A DNA stretch of 64,000 nt from CAIQPV01 sp963719855. Its GTDB lineage: Bacteria > Pseudomonadota > Gammaproteobacteria > Burkholderiales > Gallionellaceae. Positions 1 to 8,280 of the stretch are shown here, piece by piece (the stretch's first letter is position 1; each line of letters opens with the position of its first letter). Under the pieces are notes generated by a model that saw only the letters and a program-made list of their open reading frames with translations, had not been told where the DNA came from and ran no database searches. The stretch spans positions 62,001-126,000 of the forward strand of contig CAVRDK010000008.1 of NCBI GenBank assembly GCA_963719855.1, written 5' to 3'. The position numbers were made by a program, and so were the translations under genes.

Positions 1-1283
1 TCCTTGTAGCCGCGCGCGGCTTTTTCGGCGAAGGCGGCGGTGGGGGCGAACTTGGGCGGATCAAGGATAATCAGGTCGAAAGAACGGCCTTGGTCGCGCA
101 GCTTGCGCAGCGCCAAAAACACGTCCGCTTCCTGCCACTCGGCTCTTGCAGCACCCAGACCATTGCGCGCAACATTTTCTTCGGCGATACGCAACGCATC
201 GCAGGATGCGTCTATGGACAGCACCGATTTTGCGCCGCCGCGTAAAGCATACAGCGAGAAGCCGCCGGTGTAACAAAAGCAATTCAGCACATCTTTGTCG
301 CGCGCCAGTGTTTCGGTCAGTGCACGGTTGTCGCGCTGATCGAGATAGAAGCCAGTCTTTTGCCCGTCCACCACGTCCACCTTGAAGTGCAGGCCGTTTT
401 CCACCACTTCCACACTGTCCGGCAACGTGCCGCGCAATACGCCGTTGCGCAACTCCAGTCCTTCCAGTTTGCGTGAGTCGGAATCGGAACGTTCGTAAAT
501 ACACACAGGATTGCATAATTCTTGCAGTATGTCGGCGCAGGTATCGCGCCAATGTTCGGCTCCCGCGCTGCCGATCTGCATCACCAGCACGTCGCCGTAT
601 TGATCGACGACCAATCCCGGCAGACCATCTGATTCAGCGTGGATGAGGCGCTTGCCGTTGCTATCCTTACACTCCGTTCGGGCTGATCCTGTCGAAGCCT
701 GCGCTAAACCAACGGAAGGGACTTTTTCATGTCCTTCGACATAACCAGCGACTTGGCTGGCGTCTTTTGACAGCTTAGTCGAATGGCTAGTAGTTACATC
801 AAGCTCAGGACGAACGGGTTTAAGTTTGTTGTATCGAGTTGATAAACCAAGTGCATCGCGTGCCGCCAGTGCGGCATTGATACGACTGCTGAAAAATTCC
901 TTATTGATAATTTCCTCTTCGCGCCACGACCACACCCGCGCAGTAATTTGCGAGCTGGAATTGTAGGCTGCCCAAGCCAGGAATTCGCCCGGCGCGCTGC
1001 GCACGGGAAGCGTGTCGCCGTTGGCAGGTGCGCCATTTACGCATTCAACTGCGCCGGAAAAAATCCACGGATGGCGGCGCAGCAAAGATTTCTCGCGGCC
1101 CGCCCGGAGAATTATGCCGGGTTGCGCAGTGGCTACGCCCGCGTGGGGCTGCGGTGCGCCGCGCGGGATTTTGTTCTGATCATCAGGCTGCTTTTCGTTG
1201 CGCTTTGTCCGGTTACGAAAATCCCGGTTTCCTTGCGATGGACGGTGCGGCGTGGAATGGGATTTTGTCTTTTGGATGCTCAT
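1..1283 (-). CDS. rlmI: Class I SAM-dependent rRNA methyltransferase, RlmI-like (3' end cut off by window)
   Basis: Predicted to methylate a cytosine (m5C) of 23S rRNA. The visible 427 codons run unbroken from ATG at 1283. They give a PUA-like N-terminal part (motif LLRRHPWIFSGAV), a central RlmI region (KTGFYLDQRDNR, CFCYTGGFSLYAL) and the catalytic LDPPKFAP motif just before the window edge. The start ATG overlaps the xerC stop as ATGA, so the two genes are probably translationally coupled. Two oddities make the protein much longer than the roughly 400 residues usual for RlmI: about 60 polar residues precede the PUA-like motif, and about 48 codons in the middle come from a repeat inserted at 674-818 without breaking the frame. 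The catalytic C-terminus beyond DPPKF lies outside the window. Confidence 0.88.
   Translation of the reverse strand, partial: MSIQKTKSHSTPHRPSQGNRDFRNRTKRNEKQPDDQNKIPRGAPQPHAGVATAQPGIILRAGREKSLLRRHPWIFSGAVECVNGAPANGDTLPVRSAPGEFLAWAAYNSSSQITARVWSWREEEIINKEFFSSRINAALAARDALGLSTRYNKLKPVRPELDVTTSHSTKLSKDASQVAGYVEGHEKVPSVGLAQASTGSARTECKDSNGKRLIHAESDGLPGLVVDQYGDVLVMQIGSAGAEHWRDTCADILQELCNPVCIYERSDSDSRKLEGLELRNGVLRGTLPDSVEVVENGLHFKVDVVDGQKTGFYLDQRDNRALTETLARDKDVLNCFCYTGGFSLYALRGGAKSVLSIDASCDALRIAEENVARNGLGAARAEWQEADVFLALRKLRDQGRSFDLIILDPPKFAPTAAFAEKAARGYK
674..818. repeat. Palindrome-ended repeat inserted in frame in rlmI
   Basis: About 145 bp bounded by CCGTTCGGGCTGATCCTGTC on the left and its imperfect complement (CAAGCTCAGGACGAACGG) on the right. 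A core of about 70 bp is nearly identical to the repeat at 26504-26633 between rnfB and rnfC. Both copies translate to the same peptide (ELDVTTSHSTKLSK, then SQVAGYVE) on the strand used by rlmI. The ends carry the CGTTCG...CTTGTCGAAGG motif also found in the element at 33449-33578. In rlmI it keeps the frame and adds about 48 residues between the PUA-like part and the methyltransferase core. Confidence 0.85.
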
Positions 1284-2191
1284 GTTTTTCTCTTGGCACG
1301 CGGATGAGCAGCATCGTAAATTTTGCTGAGGTATTGAAAATCAAGATGAGTATAAACCTGCGTGGTGGAGATGCTGGCATGGCCTAGCATTTCCTGCACT
1401 GCGCGCAAATCACCGCTGGATTGCAGTACATGCGTTGCGAACGAGTGGCGCAGCAAATGCGGATGCACGCCGCTGGTGATGCTTTGTTTTATGCCCCATT
1501 CTTTCATACGCAACTGTACCGAACGTGCGCTGATGCGCCCACCGTTGCGGTTTATAAACAGTGCATCGTTATCTTTAGCGAACGCCGGGCGCACCGCCAG
1601 CCACGTTTGCAACGCCGCGATGGCATAGCTACCCAGCGGTACGATGCGAGTTTTGTTGCCTTTGCCGGTGACGCGCACTTCACCTGCTTTTATGTCATCT
1701 TGCATAGTTTCAAGGTCAAGGCTGACCAACTCGGCCAAGCGCAGGCCGGAAGAATAGAACAGTTCGAAAATTGCCTTGTCGCGCACCGCCAACGGCTCAT
1801 CATTGGTGGGTAATTCCACCATGCGCACTGCTTCGTCCGGCGACAGCGCATGCGGAAGGTTGCGTGCCGATTTCGGTGCGCGCAGCCCGATGCAAGGATT
1901 GCCTTTGCATTGGTGATCACGCATCAGATAGGAATAGAAACTGCGCCACGCCGACAACATGCGCGCCAGCGATTTCCCGCCCAAACCATGTCCGTGCAGT
2001 TGCGCAACATAACGGCGAATGTGGTGGCTTTTCAGTTCGGCTATCGGTGTATCTCCAGCAAGCTCAAACAGACGGCGAATGTCGCGCGCATAATTCTCGG
2101 TAGTAAGAGGCGAATAATGCCGCTCGTTGCGCAGGTGCGCGAGGAAGCCAAGCAGGGTGTCCTGATTGGAATGCGCGTCTGCCTCCGGCAT
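1280..2191 (-). CDS. xerC: Tyrosine recombinase XerC
   Basis: Site-specific recombinase that, with XerD, resolves chromosome dimers at dif. Of 303 residues, about 1-95 form the SAM-like core-binding domain and the rest the catalytic domain. All six catalytic residues are visible: R151 (SSGLRLAE), K177 (VTGKGNK), H245 and R248 (HLLRHSFATH), H271 (LGHAS) and the nucleophile Y280 (QVYTHLDF). I chose ATG 2191 over an in-frame GTG at 2215 because it lies 1 bp after the stop of the DUF484 remnant, a typical operon junction. The stop overlaps the rlmI start as ATGA. Confidence 0.95.
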   Translation of the reverse strand: MPEADAHSNQDTLLGFLAHLRNERHYSPLTTENYARDIRRLFELAGDTPIAELKSHHIRRYVAQLHGHGLGGKSLARMLSAWRSFYSYLMRDHQCKGNPCIGLRAPKSARNLPHALSPDEAVRMVELPTNDEPLAVRDKAIFELFYSSGLRLAELVSLDLETMQDDIKAGEVRVTGKGNKTRIVPLGSYAIAALQTWLAVRPAFAKDNDALFINRNGGRISARSVQLRMKEWGIKQSITSGVHPHLLRHSFATHVLQSSGDLRAVQEMLGHASISTTQVYTHLDFQYLSKIYDAAHPRAKRKT

Positions 2192-2192
2192 A

Positions 2193-2385
2193 TTACAAAC
2201 GCGGTTGCAACGCACTACTCACGGTTTCCGCAATACGTTGCAGGAACATCGTGCCCATCTCGGGATAAAAACGGTGCGCGTCTTCGCTGGCAAGCACTAT
2301 CTTGGCATTGACGTGGATGACGCGTTGGAGATGGCAGAGCAGACTGAGGTTTGAGGTGATATTCGGATCGCGATTATAAAAAATG
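2193..2385 (-). pseudogene. 3' remnant of a DUF484 gene
   Basis: An open frame ending in TAA one base before the xerC ATG encodes a tail with KIVLASEDAHRFYPEMG followed by MFLQRIAETVSSAL. This resembles the C-terminal end of DUF484 (GAF-like) proteins, which in betaproteobacteria usually precede xerC. The rest of the expected protein, about 150 residues, is missing: upstream of about 2340 the likeness stops and a TGA closes the frame near 2385. The sequence further upstream is AT-richer island DNA, so the gene appears to have been cut by the event that created the island's left boundary. The upstream limit is approximate. Confidence 0.6.
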
Positions 2386-2644
2386 TCGCGATCTGGTCAA
2401 AGCAAGCGAATGCTGTGAATCAGAATTCCAAACAAGAGTAAAATATTCTGCTGCTATGATGTCCCTTAACAAGGGTGCAACGGACACCGATGTTAGTGAA
2501 TGCAAACAGAGCACTACCGGCCATGAACAGCCCTTTGCGAATGTCCGTTGTCGTGCACCCAAATATCATGGCGCTATAGCTGCACAGTGCATCGGCAGGT
2601 TACTCCCCGAAGCCATCTGGATATGTGGGCCACTACCGATAGCA
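2386..2644. other. Intergenic stretch at the left edge of the island
   Basis: AT-rich DNA of about 260 bp between the DUF484 remnant and the end of the WYL gene. A short open frame at 2456-2650 has no recognisable protein features. I see no RNA gene or clear repeat. Confidence 0.4.
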
Positions 2645-3622
2645 TTATGAGTATGCCAACTTCATGGCATTAATCTCAGCTATTACTTTTAGCCTCAGCT
2701 CCGTTGGATGCAGCACTTTGACCCCAGCCCCGTGTCTCAGAATATCCATCACTAGCTCAGGATCATTGCTATACGGAACCTTGAGTTCGTAGCTGCCATC
2801 ATTAAGGAATTTGTTTTTCTGATTGGGATGCCAGCGCTCCACAGAGACCCATCGCGCAAGTTCGGGTGTGAATAGCAGCGTTGCCCACTGCACTTTCGCA
2901 CCAGAGAAAATTCCATAACCAGCACCCAACACATCATTGAGCTTCTTATCTGAAATGTCTTTGGCCTTCTTCTCCGATATTTCTACATGTTGGATAGCAT
3001 CCACCGAAAAATTACGGATGTCATTTCTGAGATGGCACCAAACATCCAGATACCAGTTGCCACGATAATAAACCAAGCGTTGAGGCGAAACTTCACGGTG
3101 CGTGGTTTCACCTGTTCCTCGGGCGTAATAATCGATCACCAGGCGCTTGCGCCGCAACAGTGCGGAGCCAACTGCCTGAAAGTGCTCAAGGTGGAATTGA
3201 CGGGCACCAACCATTTCGAGCTTGACGCGCTTTTGCACTTCATCAGCAGGGTTCTCGGCTGTGCCTAGTAGTGCTGTGAGGCGGGATAGCAATGGCGAGA
3301 TGTGCGGGCCAAGCAGGCCGCCAGTGTCCAGATTGGTCAGCAGGTGCTGCATGGTGAGCAGCGAATGGATTTCTTCGGCTGAGAACCAGAGTCCGGGAAG
3401 TACATACTGCGCACTGGGTACCTGGCTTATTTTGTCGAAGCGATAGCCACGCAACTCCCTGTCGAAAATAATGGGAGCATTTAGCCTGTCGCGCATGTAG
3501 GCAAGATCGCGTTTGAGTGTAGCTCTGGAAACTTCCAGCCTTTCCAGCATTTCATCGAACGTAACGAATTGGCGCTCCGAGAGCATCTGGTCTATCTTGT
3601 AGAGGCGTTCTGTCATGCTCAT
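2645..3622 (-). CDS. WYL-domain transcriptional regulator
   Basis: A DNA-binding regulator of 325 residues. It has an N-terminal winged helix-turn-helix (about 1-60: RLYKIDQMLSERQFVTFDEM, then VSRATLKRDLAYMRDR), a central WYL domain (about 145-215, with SPQRLVYYRGNWYLDVWC) and a C-terminal WCX-like extension (LLFTPELARWVSVERWHP). Proteins of this layout sense ligands, possibly nucleic acids or nucleotides, through the WYL domain and often repress phage-defence loci; that general role is family knowledge. GGAGAAAAC precedes ATG 3622. It sits downstream of, and in the same direction as, the split nuclease gene, so it may control the neighbouring nuclease cluster (inference). Confidence 0.85.
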   Translation of the reverse strand: MSMTERLYKIDQMLSERQFVTFDEMLERLEVSRATLKRDLAYMRDRLNAPIIFDRELRGYRFDKISQVPSAQYVLPGLWFSAEEIHSLLTMQHLLTNLDTGGLLGPHISPLLSRLTALLGTAENPADEVQKRVKLEMVGARQFHLEHFQAVGSALLRRKRLVIDYYARGTGETTHREVSPQRLVYYRGNWYLDVWCHLRNDIRNFSVDAIQHVEISEKKAKDISDKKLNDVLGAGYGIFSGAKVQWATLLFTPELARWVSVERWHPNQKNKFLNDGSYELKVPYSNDPELVMDILRHGAGVKVLHPTELRLKVIAEINAMKLAYS

Positions 3623-4779
3623 GTTTTCTCCTTGCGAGGCTCACACAATGCATGCATACATCAACTGTCCCGAAATGAACGGCAACATCTTCATGTGACA
3701 CAAGGGCTAGCTGTCATTTGACACTGCCTGCTGCGTGCTAAGATATTTGATCAAGTCTTCTACTTTTGGTACCCAAACTGATGGCTTAACAGACACATAG
3801 CGCTCCTTATAATTTTCTAGCGCAACCTCTTTGAAGTATTCAGTAGCAAACGCGGCCATCGAATCGCGAACATGTTCTTCAATTGTACTTTCGTTGAGCC
3901 ATCCAAAGTTCATCATAAGGTTGCCATTAGAAAAGATCGATAATAACGACCTTTTGGCAACGCTAGGTATTCGGACACTCAAAGAACCATTTTCCTTTCC
4001 AGTCCCCCACTTAATGTCCCACGAGAAATCCTCTGATGCGCGAACTATTCGCCGGATCGCCTCTATTTGCTCACCAGTCACCTTATTCGTTGCATCGGCA
4101 ATAAACGAGTCTAAGTCCCAAGTGCGGCGAACACCAACCAACGATGAGGAACTCGTATCTCTTTTAGCCATGCGCGCCTTTTCTGTGAATCCGAAGAGTG
4201 TTGGCACAACAATGCGCTGCTCCCCTAACTGGTACTGGCGCACTTCCACGAGTAGCACCTCTGCACGAGGCATTTGATCATTAAGAAATTCAACAATACT
4301 GCGCAATTCATAAGAGCTATCTTCCAATAAAAATACCATCCGCACTTTGCCTTCGCGAAGGTTTGTTTCAATGGCTTTGAAATAGGCATCAACATCATCT
4401 GCCAACTTTGGACCCAGCGGCGACAGCACGAACTCAATGCTTTTACCTCTCTTGGAAGCGGACTCCTCGGCATGTTTCTTGATATCCTCTGCGCTCCAGT
4501 AGTGAGCGCCATTCGCCACATAGTCCAGCATCTGCCCAACCACCTCGCGTCTCGCGCGCGTATCATCGTGCCGCTTGCATTCAACAAAAGTCGGTATCGC
4601 ATCTTGATCCGCCAAAAAGAAATCAATATTCCATCGATTCCCTCCACTCGTCGGGTCAGGAACTGGCATCTCCCGCTTTACCAATATCCAACGCCGAGGC
4701 TCACCATCTGGCGTGATTTGATCGCCGGGGATGAGATCAAGGTTTTTTTCAAGTACCGTCTGTACAGTGGACCCCTCCG

Positions 4780-5658
4780 TCAAGACAATAATGCATCGAG
4801 TTTAAGAGGGTAACCTTCTTCATGCAGCGGAACGGCGCTGCCCCGGTTTTCGGTTTCTTTTTTTGCTTCTATTTCTGGGTGAGATTTTTCTTTCTCACTG
4901 TATTTGTCCACGATCCTTGCACCGCCGCCACTTGCTGTACGGTAGACCTGATCCGGCGTGTCGTAGCCCAGCGATTGGTGCGGTCTTTCCATGTTGTAAA
5001 GCACAAAATATTCTGTCAATCCTATCAGCAATTCAGACATCGTGGCGTAGCATTTCAAATACACGTCTTCGTGTTTGACGCTGCGCCAGAGCCTTTCCAC
5101 AAAGATGTTATCCAGTGCCCGACCGCGACCGTCCATGCTGATGGCAATGCCTTTTTTCAACAACACACCAGTAAACGCTTCGCTCGTGAACTGGCAACCC
5201 TGATCGGTATTAAATATCTCGGGCGCTCCATATGCCTGTAATGCTTGCTCCAGGCAGTCCACACAGAACCCGCTATCCAGCGTATTCGATAACCGCCACG
5301 ACAGCACTTTTCGCGAGTACCAGTCGATCACCGCCACCAAGTACACAAACCCACGCGGTAGGCGGATGTACGTGATGTCCGTACTCCATACCTGATTGGG
5401 GCGGATCACATTCACGCCTCTGAGCAAGTACGGATAAACCTTGTGCTGCGGGTGCGGGCTGCTGGTATCAGGCCCCGGGGCCATGCCCGCAAGCCCCAGT
5501 ATGCCCATCAGTCTCTGCACACGCTTACGGTTGATCTTGTGCCCCAAGCCACGCAAGTAAATCTTGATCTTGCGGCTGCCGTAAAACGGATGCCGCGTGT
5601 ATTTGGCATCAATCAGCGCCAGTAACATCAATTCCTGCTCGTCAGGTTTTGCTGCCAT
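4780..5658 (-). CDS. IS3-family transposase OrfB (DDE integrase catalytic part)
   Basis: Catalytic transposase of the rve/DDE type. The three acidic residues are in VWSTDITYIRLPRG, FNTDQGCQFTSEA and DNIFVERLWRSVKHEDVYL. The frame is open upstream to about 5783 (VWDQPVESRKQWVSTVE), so the functional product is most likely an OrfAB fusion made by -1 slippage on the A8 run; the ATG at 5658 is only the first internal methionine. The last codons lie about 17 bp from the left IS end, as is usual for compact IS3 elements. Confidence 0.92.
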   Translation of the reverse strand: MAAKPDEQELMLLALIDAKYTRHPFYGSRKIKIYLRGLGHKINRKRVQRLMGILGLAGMAPGPDTSSPHPQHKVYPYLLRGVNVIRPNQVWSTDITYIRLPRGFVYLVAVIDWYSRKVLSWRLSNTLDSGFCVDCLEQALQAYGAPEIFNTDQGCQFTSEAFTGVLLKKGIAISMDGRGRALDNIFVERLWRSVKHEDVYLKCYATMSELLIGLTEYFVLYNMERPHQSLGYDTPDQVYRTASGGGARIVDKYSEKEKSHPEIEAKKETENRGSAVPLHEEGYPLKLDALLS

Positions 5659-5756
5659 GTGCGGCGCATAGACCGTGGAGCGGTTGACACCCGCCAGTTC
5701 GCATTGCCGGGTCAGCGCCAGTGGTTCGACGGTGCTGACCCATTGCTTGCGGCTTT

Positions 5757-6050
5757 CTACTGGCTGATCCCAGACTTTTTTTTGAGCCAGTCCAGCTCCA
5801 TCTTCAACCGCCCGATTTCGGAATAGAGCCGCTCCGGGCTGGAAGACGGGTCGGCAGGCTTCGGGCCACGCTTGGCATCAAATAGGCTGGACGCCTGCTC
5901 TTGCAGCTCTTTCTTCCACATGCCGACTTGCGTCGGATGCACCCCAAACTCCTGGCCAATTTCGTTAACCGTCTTGATGCCACGGATCGCTTCAAGTGCC
6001 ACCTTGGCCTTGAACTCGCCACTAAAATTCTTGCGCTTCGTTTCGCTCAT
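5757..6050 (-). CDS. IS3-family transposase OrfA
   Basis: A 97-residue DNA-binding subunit of the IS3-family transposase. It starts MSETKRKNFSGEFKAKVALE, has a helix-turn-helix (TVNEIGQEFGVHPTQVGMWK) and then a leucine-zipper-like stretch (RLYSEIGRLKMELDWLKKK). The run of eight A residues encoding the KKK codons is a good -1 frameshift site leading into OrfB. Confidence 0.92.
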   Translation of the reverse strand: MSETKRKNFSGEFKAKVALEAIRGIKTVNEIGQEFGVHPTQVGMWKKELQEQASSLFDAKRGPKPADPSSSPERLYSEIGRLKMELDWLKKKSGISQ

Positions 6051-6285
6051 AACCTGCTCCTCAATTGCAGCAGGTTACCACCTTAAATTATTGTCTGAAA
6101 ATCGGGGTCCACTATACTGTAATTCCTCGTCTTCGTTCTTACAGTGAACTCTGGTAAGAGCTGTTGTGGTTCTATCTTTGCTCAGTGCGTAAATGTCACT
6201 CATTGTTATTTGTCCTATTTAAAGTTTGTCTTTGGTAGCTGGGGATAACAGCTACGGCTCACCGTCCAGTAAATCATGTCTGGTG

Positions 6286-7761
6286 TCATGCAGTTGAATT
6301 TTGAAAATACTCCACTAACCTCACCATCGCCAAGGTATCCAGTTTGCAATAATCCAGAAGTTTCCGGGAAAGATTCTCTCGCCGTTCCTTTGACGTGTCA
6401 GGATGGATGATTTCCAAATAAGCTGCCTGAGCTAACATGCCATTCTGGACTTCATCCAGCCGCTTGTAATCCAAATCGGGCGCGCCTTCTGCAATGGTAG
6501 GCAGAACAGCCTTGATCGACCAGGAACCTTTCATGGCGGGGTGATAGTAGTATTTTTGTGCCAGTGGCAACAAGTCTACCAACCGATCAATGATTTTCTC
6601 CAAGCCTGAGGCAAGGTCAGGATACATTTCGATGAGTCCCTTGATGATTCCCGCCTCGTAAGAGCTATATACAAATATCGGCCCATCAGTGCCCATCTTC
6701 TCCACCAGGCTTTCAGCAAAACGCCGCATCGGTGCCTGCGTGCCGTCAACATCAAGATATTCCATGTGTGTCAATGCGCCAGAAGCTGTTTCCAAGTGGC
6801 ACGACCATTGATAGGGTAGGGATTGATATGGGCGCGTTCCTTTCCAGATTGGCACGACGTAGCCCACTGTTTCAAAATCAAGGTAATAGCGGGGATATGG
6901 AAGCTTGGCGAGTTCGTCTGCAATCGCCTTGTCTAAAATGGGCTTGCCTGACAATGTCGCCGTCCAGATGCGGCGCTGTTTGTCCGTCGTCAACATTGCC
7001 TCGGGCACGTCGCGAATATCGGTTATTCCTTCCCGGATCATCGGCTCCAGAAATGTATTGCTGTAAGACAGAAGAGTAAGCGGATATTCAACTGGGTCTT
7101 TGTTGCAGAACTGGTCAAAGGGGCAATCATAAGGCTTGTGACACTGTTCACCTGGCGCGATGTCCGGCTTTTCTCCCGCCAATAGATTTTGGAATGAACT
7201 GACCCATCCGCCAACCTTTGGCTTGATTTCCGATACTGCCTCGGTGATGTCCACATGGCTTAGCAAGCCCATGTAATTGCCGTCGCCCTGATAGACGAAC
7301 GTATTATTGACGTGGGCTAACTCCACCCGCTTAACCTGACAACCCGCATTATCCAAAACCCATGCCTGAATGGCACTGTCAGTAATATGCAGTGGCTTGA
7401 CGGATGTGGTTGATTTAACTTCCACCAGCCGTAGGCCATCCTCTTCCCTGAAAAGCAGGTCTACGCGAACCACTACGCCTTCAGACTGAAAAGCGGCTTC
7501 AAATAAAGGAGTGGTCGATTGTTCAGCGAGCACTGCCTGAGTTGCAGCCAATGCCTTGGGAATATCAAACACATGCTCTATCAACTGACCTTCTGGATAA
7601 AGTCGGCGTGCTGCCTCTCCAAATTCATTGCCAGCAGCAAAAGCTTGCTGGGTTTGATCGTTATCCTGCGCCAAATCTGGACGATATGTTTGCAGCCAAA
7701 GCCTTTTCTGGCATTGCAATCCGGCCATTATTTTTGATTTTGAAAGTCCTCTGGGTAACAC
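6286..7761 (-). CDS. DUF2779 protein: Cas4-like PD-(D/E)XK plus DEDD-type RNase H-like exonuclease
   Basis: A 491-residue protein joining two nuclease folds. Residues 1-220 look like a Cas4/RecB-type nuclease: D101 and E114-x-K116 (RLVEVKSTTS) form the active site, and C17 with C207, C213 and C219 match the one-plus-three cysteine pattern that holds a 4Fe-4S cluster in Cas4 and AddB. Residues about 290-491 carry the DUF2779 domain, beginning YYLDFETVG (D295, E297) and ending LLDYCKLDTLAM (D470/D475), as in DEDD 3'-5' exonucleases. The biological role of the family is not established. It lies directly upstream of the split PD-(D/E)XK gene on the same strand (gap about 80 bp), so the two may have formed an operon. 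Confidence 0.85.
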   Translation of the reverse strand: MLPRGLSKSKIMAGLQCQKRLWLQTYRPDLAQDNDQTQQAFAAGNEFGEAARRLYPEGQLIEHVFDIPKALAATQAVLAEQSTTPLFEAAFQSEGVVVRVDLLFREEDGLRLVEVKSTTSVKPLHITDSAIQAWVLDNAGCQVKRVELAHVNNTFVYQGDGNYMGLLSHVDITEAVSEIKPKVGGWVSSFQNLLAGEKPDIAPGEQCHKPYDCPFDQFCNKDPVEYPLTLLSYSNTFLEPMIREGITDIRDVPEAMLTTDKQRRIWTATLSGKPILDKAIADELAKLPYPRYYLDFETVGYVVPIWKGTRPYQSLPYQWSCHLETASGALTHMEYLDVDGTQAPMRRFAESLVEKMGTDGPIFVYSSYEAGIIKGLIEMYPDLASGLEKIIDRLVDLLPLAQKYYYHPAMKGSWSIKAVLPTIAEGAPDLDYKRLDEVQNGMLAQAAYLEIIHPDTSKERRENLSRKLLDYCKLDTLAMVRLVEYFQNSTA

Positions 7762-7929
7762 GATAACCCCTTTGTCTCTATGCGGCGTTTAACTTGCAAA
7801 CTTCCCAAGTTTTGTCGATTGTAATTGTTTTTAGGCTCATCTGGTGAGCCAGTGTAGCGCTATGCTGTAACCCTATATTCAATTAACACAGTATTAGCCA
7901 ATGCTATTCTTGAAACAAAGGGATTCATC

Positions 7930-8280
7930 ATGAGGGAAAAAGATAAACCGAGTTTGATCGAAATAAATGGAAGTAAACCAATTCAACGCAAGAGGAAATC
8001 TGCCACTGGATTGTGCTTGTACGAATCATCAGTCAGCCTGAGTCAAATTCCCGCTATCGTAGCGCAGTTAGATGCCAATGGAATGGATGCTTCCTATGCG
8101 GTATTTACATTCGAAACACAGGTTGTCACAGAAGGGAAAAGTGACAATACGGTAAATCTTCAGTACGCAATTGAGGATGGGATTATCGGCCTCGAATGGC
8201 CTTTGATTCGCCAAAAAAACATCGCGGACAAGCAGCGACTCATTGAATACATTTTCACAGCGTGGATACAAAGTTTCTGA
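7930..8280 (+). CDS. Protein of unknown function, 116 residues
   Basis: I do not recognise a family. The start ATG 7930 follows AAAGGGATTCATC, a reasonable ribosome-binding site. The N-terminal 25 residues are basic and polar (KPIQRKRKSATG); the rest is mixed alpha/beta without membrane segments or cysteine motifs. Its last codons overlap the next frame by about 35 bp, so the two are either translationally coupled or were one gene before a frameshift. It lies divergent from the DUF2779 gene inside the nuclease cluster. Confidence 0.6.
   Translation: MREKDKPSLIEINGSKPIQRKRKSATGLCLYESSVSLSQIPAIVAQLDANGMDASYAVFTFETQVVTEGKSDNTVNLQYAIEDGIIGLEWPLIRQKNIADKQRLIEYIFTAWIQSF

Larger units (their letters stand above)
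4763..6116 (-). mobile_element. Complete IS3-family insertion sequence, 1354 bp
   Basis: The element is bounded by near-identical terminal repeats (TACAGTGGACCCC at the left, TATAGTGGACCCC read inward from the right), continuing with AGACAATAAT in both arms. It is flanked by a 3-bp direct repeat CTG at 4760-4762 and 6117-6119. It carries two overlapping transposase frames on the minus strand, linked by an A8 slippery run (T8 on the + strand at 776-783 of the 5 kb block, 5776-5783). All parts look intact, so the insertion is probably recent. It splits the PD-(D/E)XK gene. Confidence 0.93.
3707..6203 (-). pseudogene. PD-(D/E)XK nuclease-like gene split by an IS3-family element
   Basis: The coding strand reads ATG at 6203 for 29 codons to 6117 (MSDIYALSKDRTTT, ending EDEELQ). 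It is then interrupted by the IS at 4763-6116 and resumes at 4759 as TVLEKNLDLIPGDQ through to the stop at 3707. Removing the IS and one copy of the 3-bp duplication (CTG on the + strand) restores a continuous 379-residue frame. The core WNIDFFLADQDAIPTFVECK has the D...ExK signature of a PD-(D/E)XK nuclease and is followed by REVVGQMLDYVANGAHYW. A shortened 358-codon product could begin at a TTG inside the IS end (4783), with the first eight residues supplied by the IS. The native function is unknown; the context suggests defence or DNA processing. Confidence 0.85.

Noticed and set aside
948..1387. Overlapping + strand open frames opposite rlmI
   Set aside because: They are antisense to a well-supported gene, Arg/Cys/Ala-rich and without family motifs; shadows of the GC-rich coding strand.
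2456..2650. Open frame of 64 codons left of the WYL gene
   Set aside because: No ribosome-binding site, no recognisable motif, isolated at the island edge.
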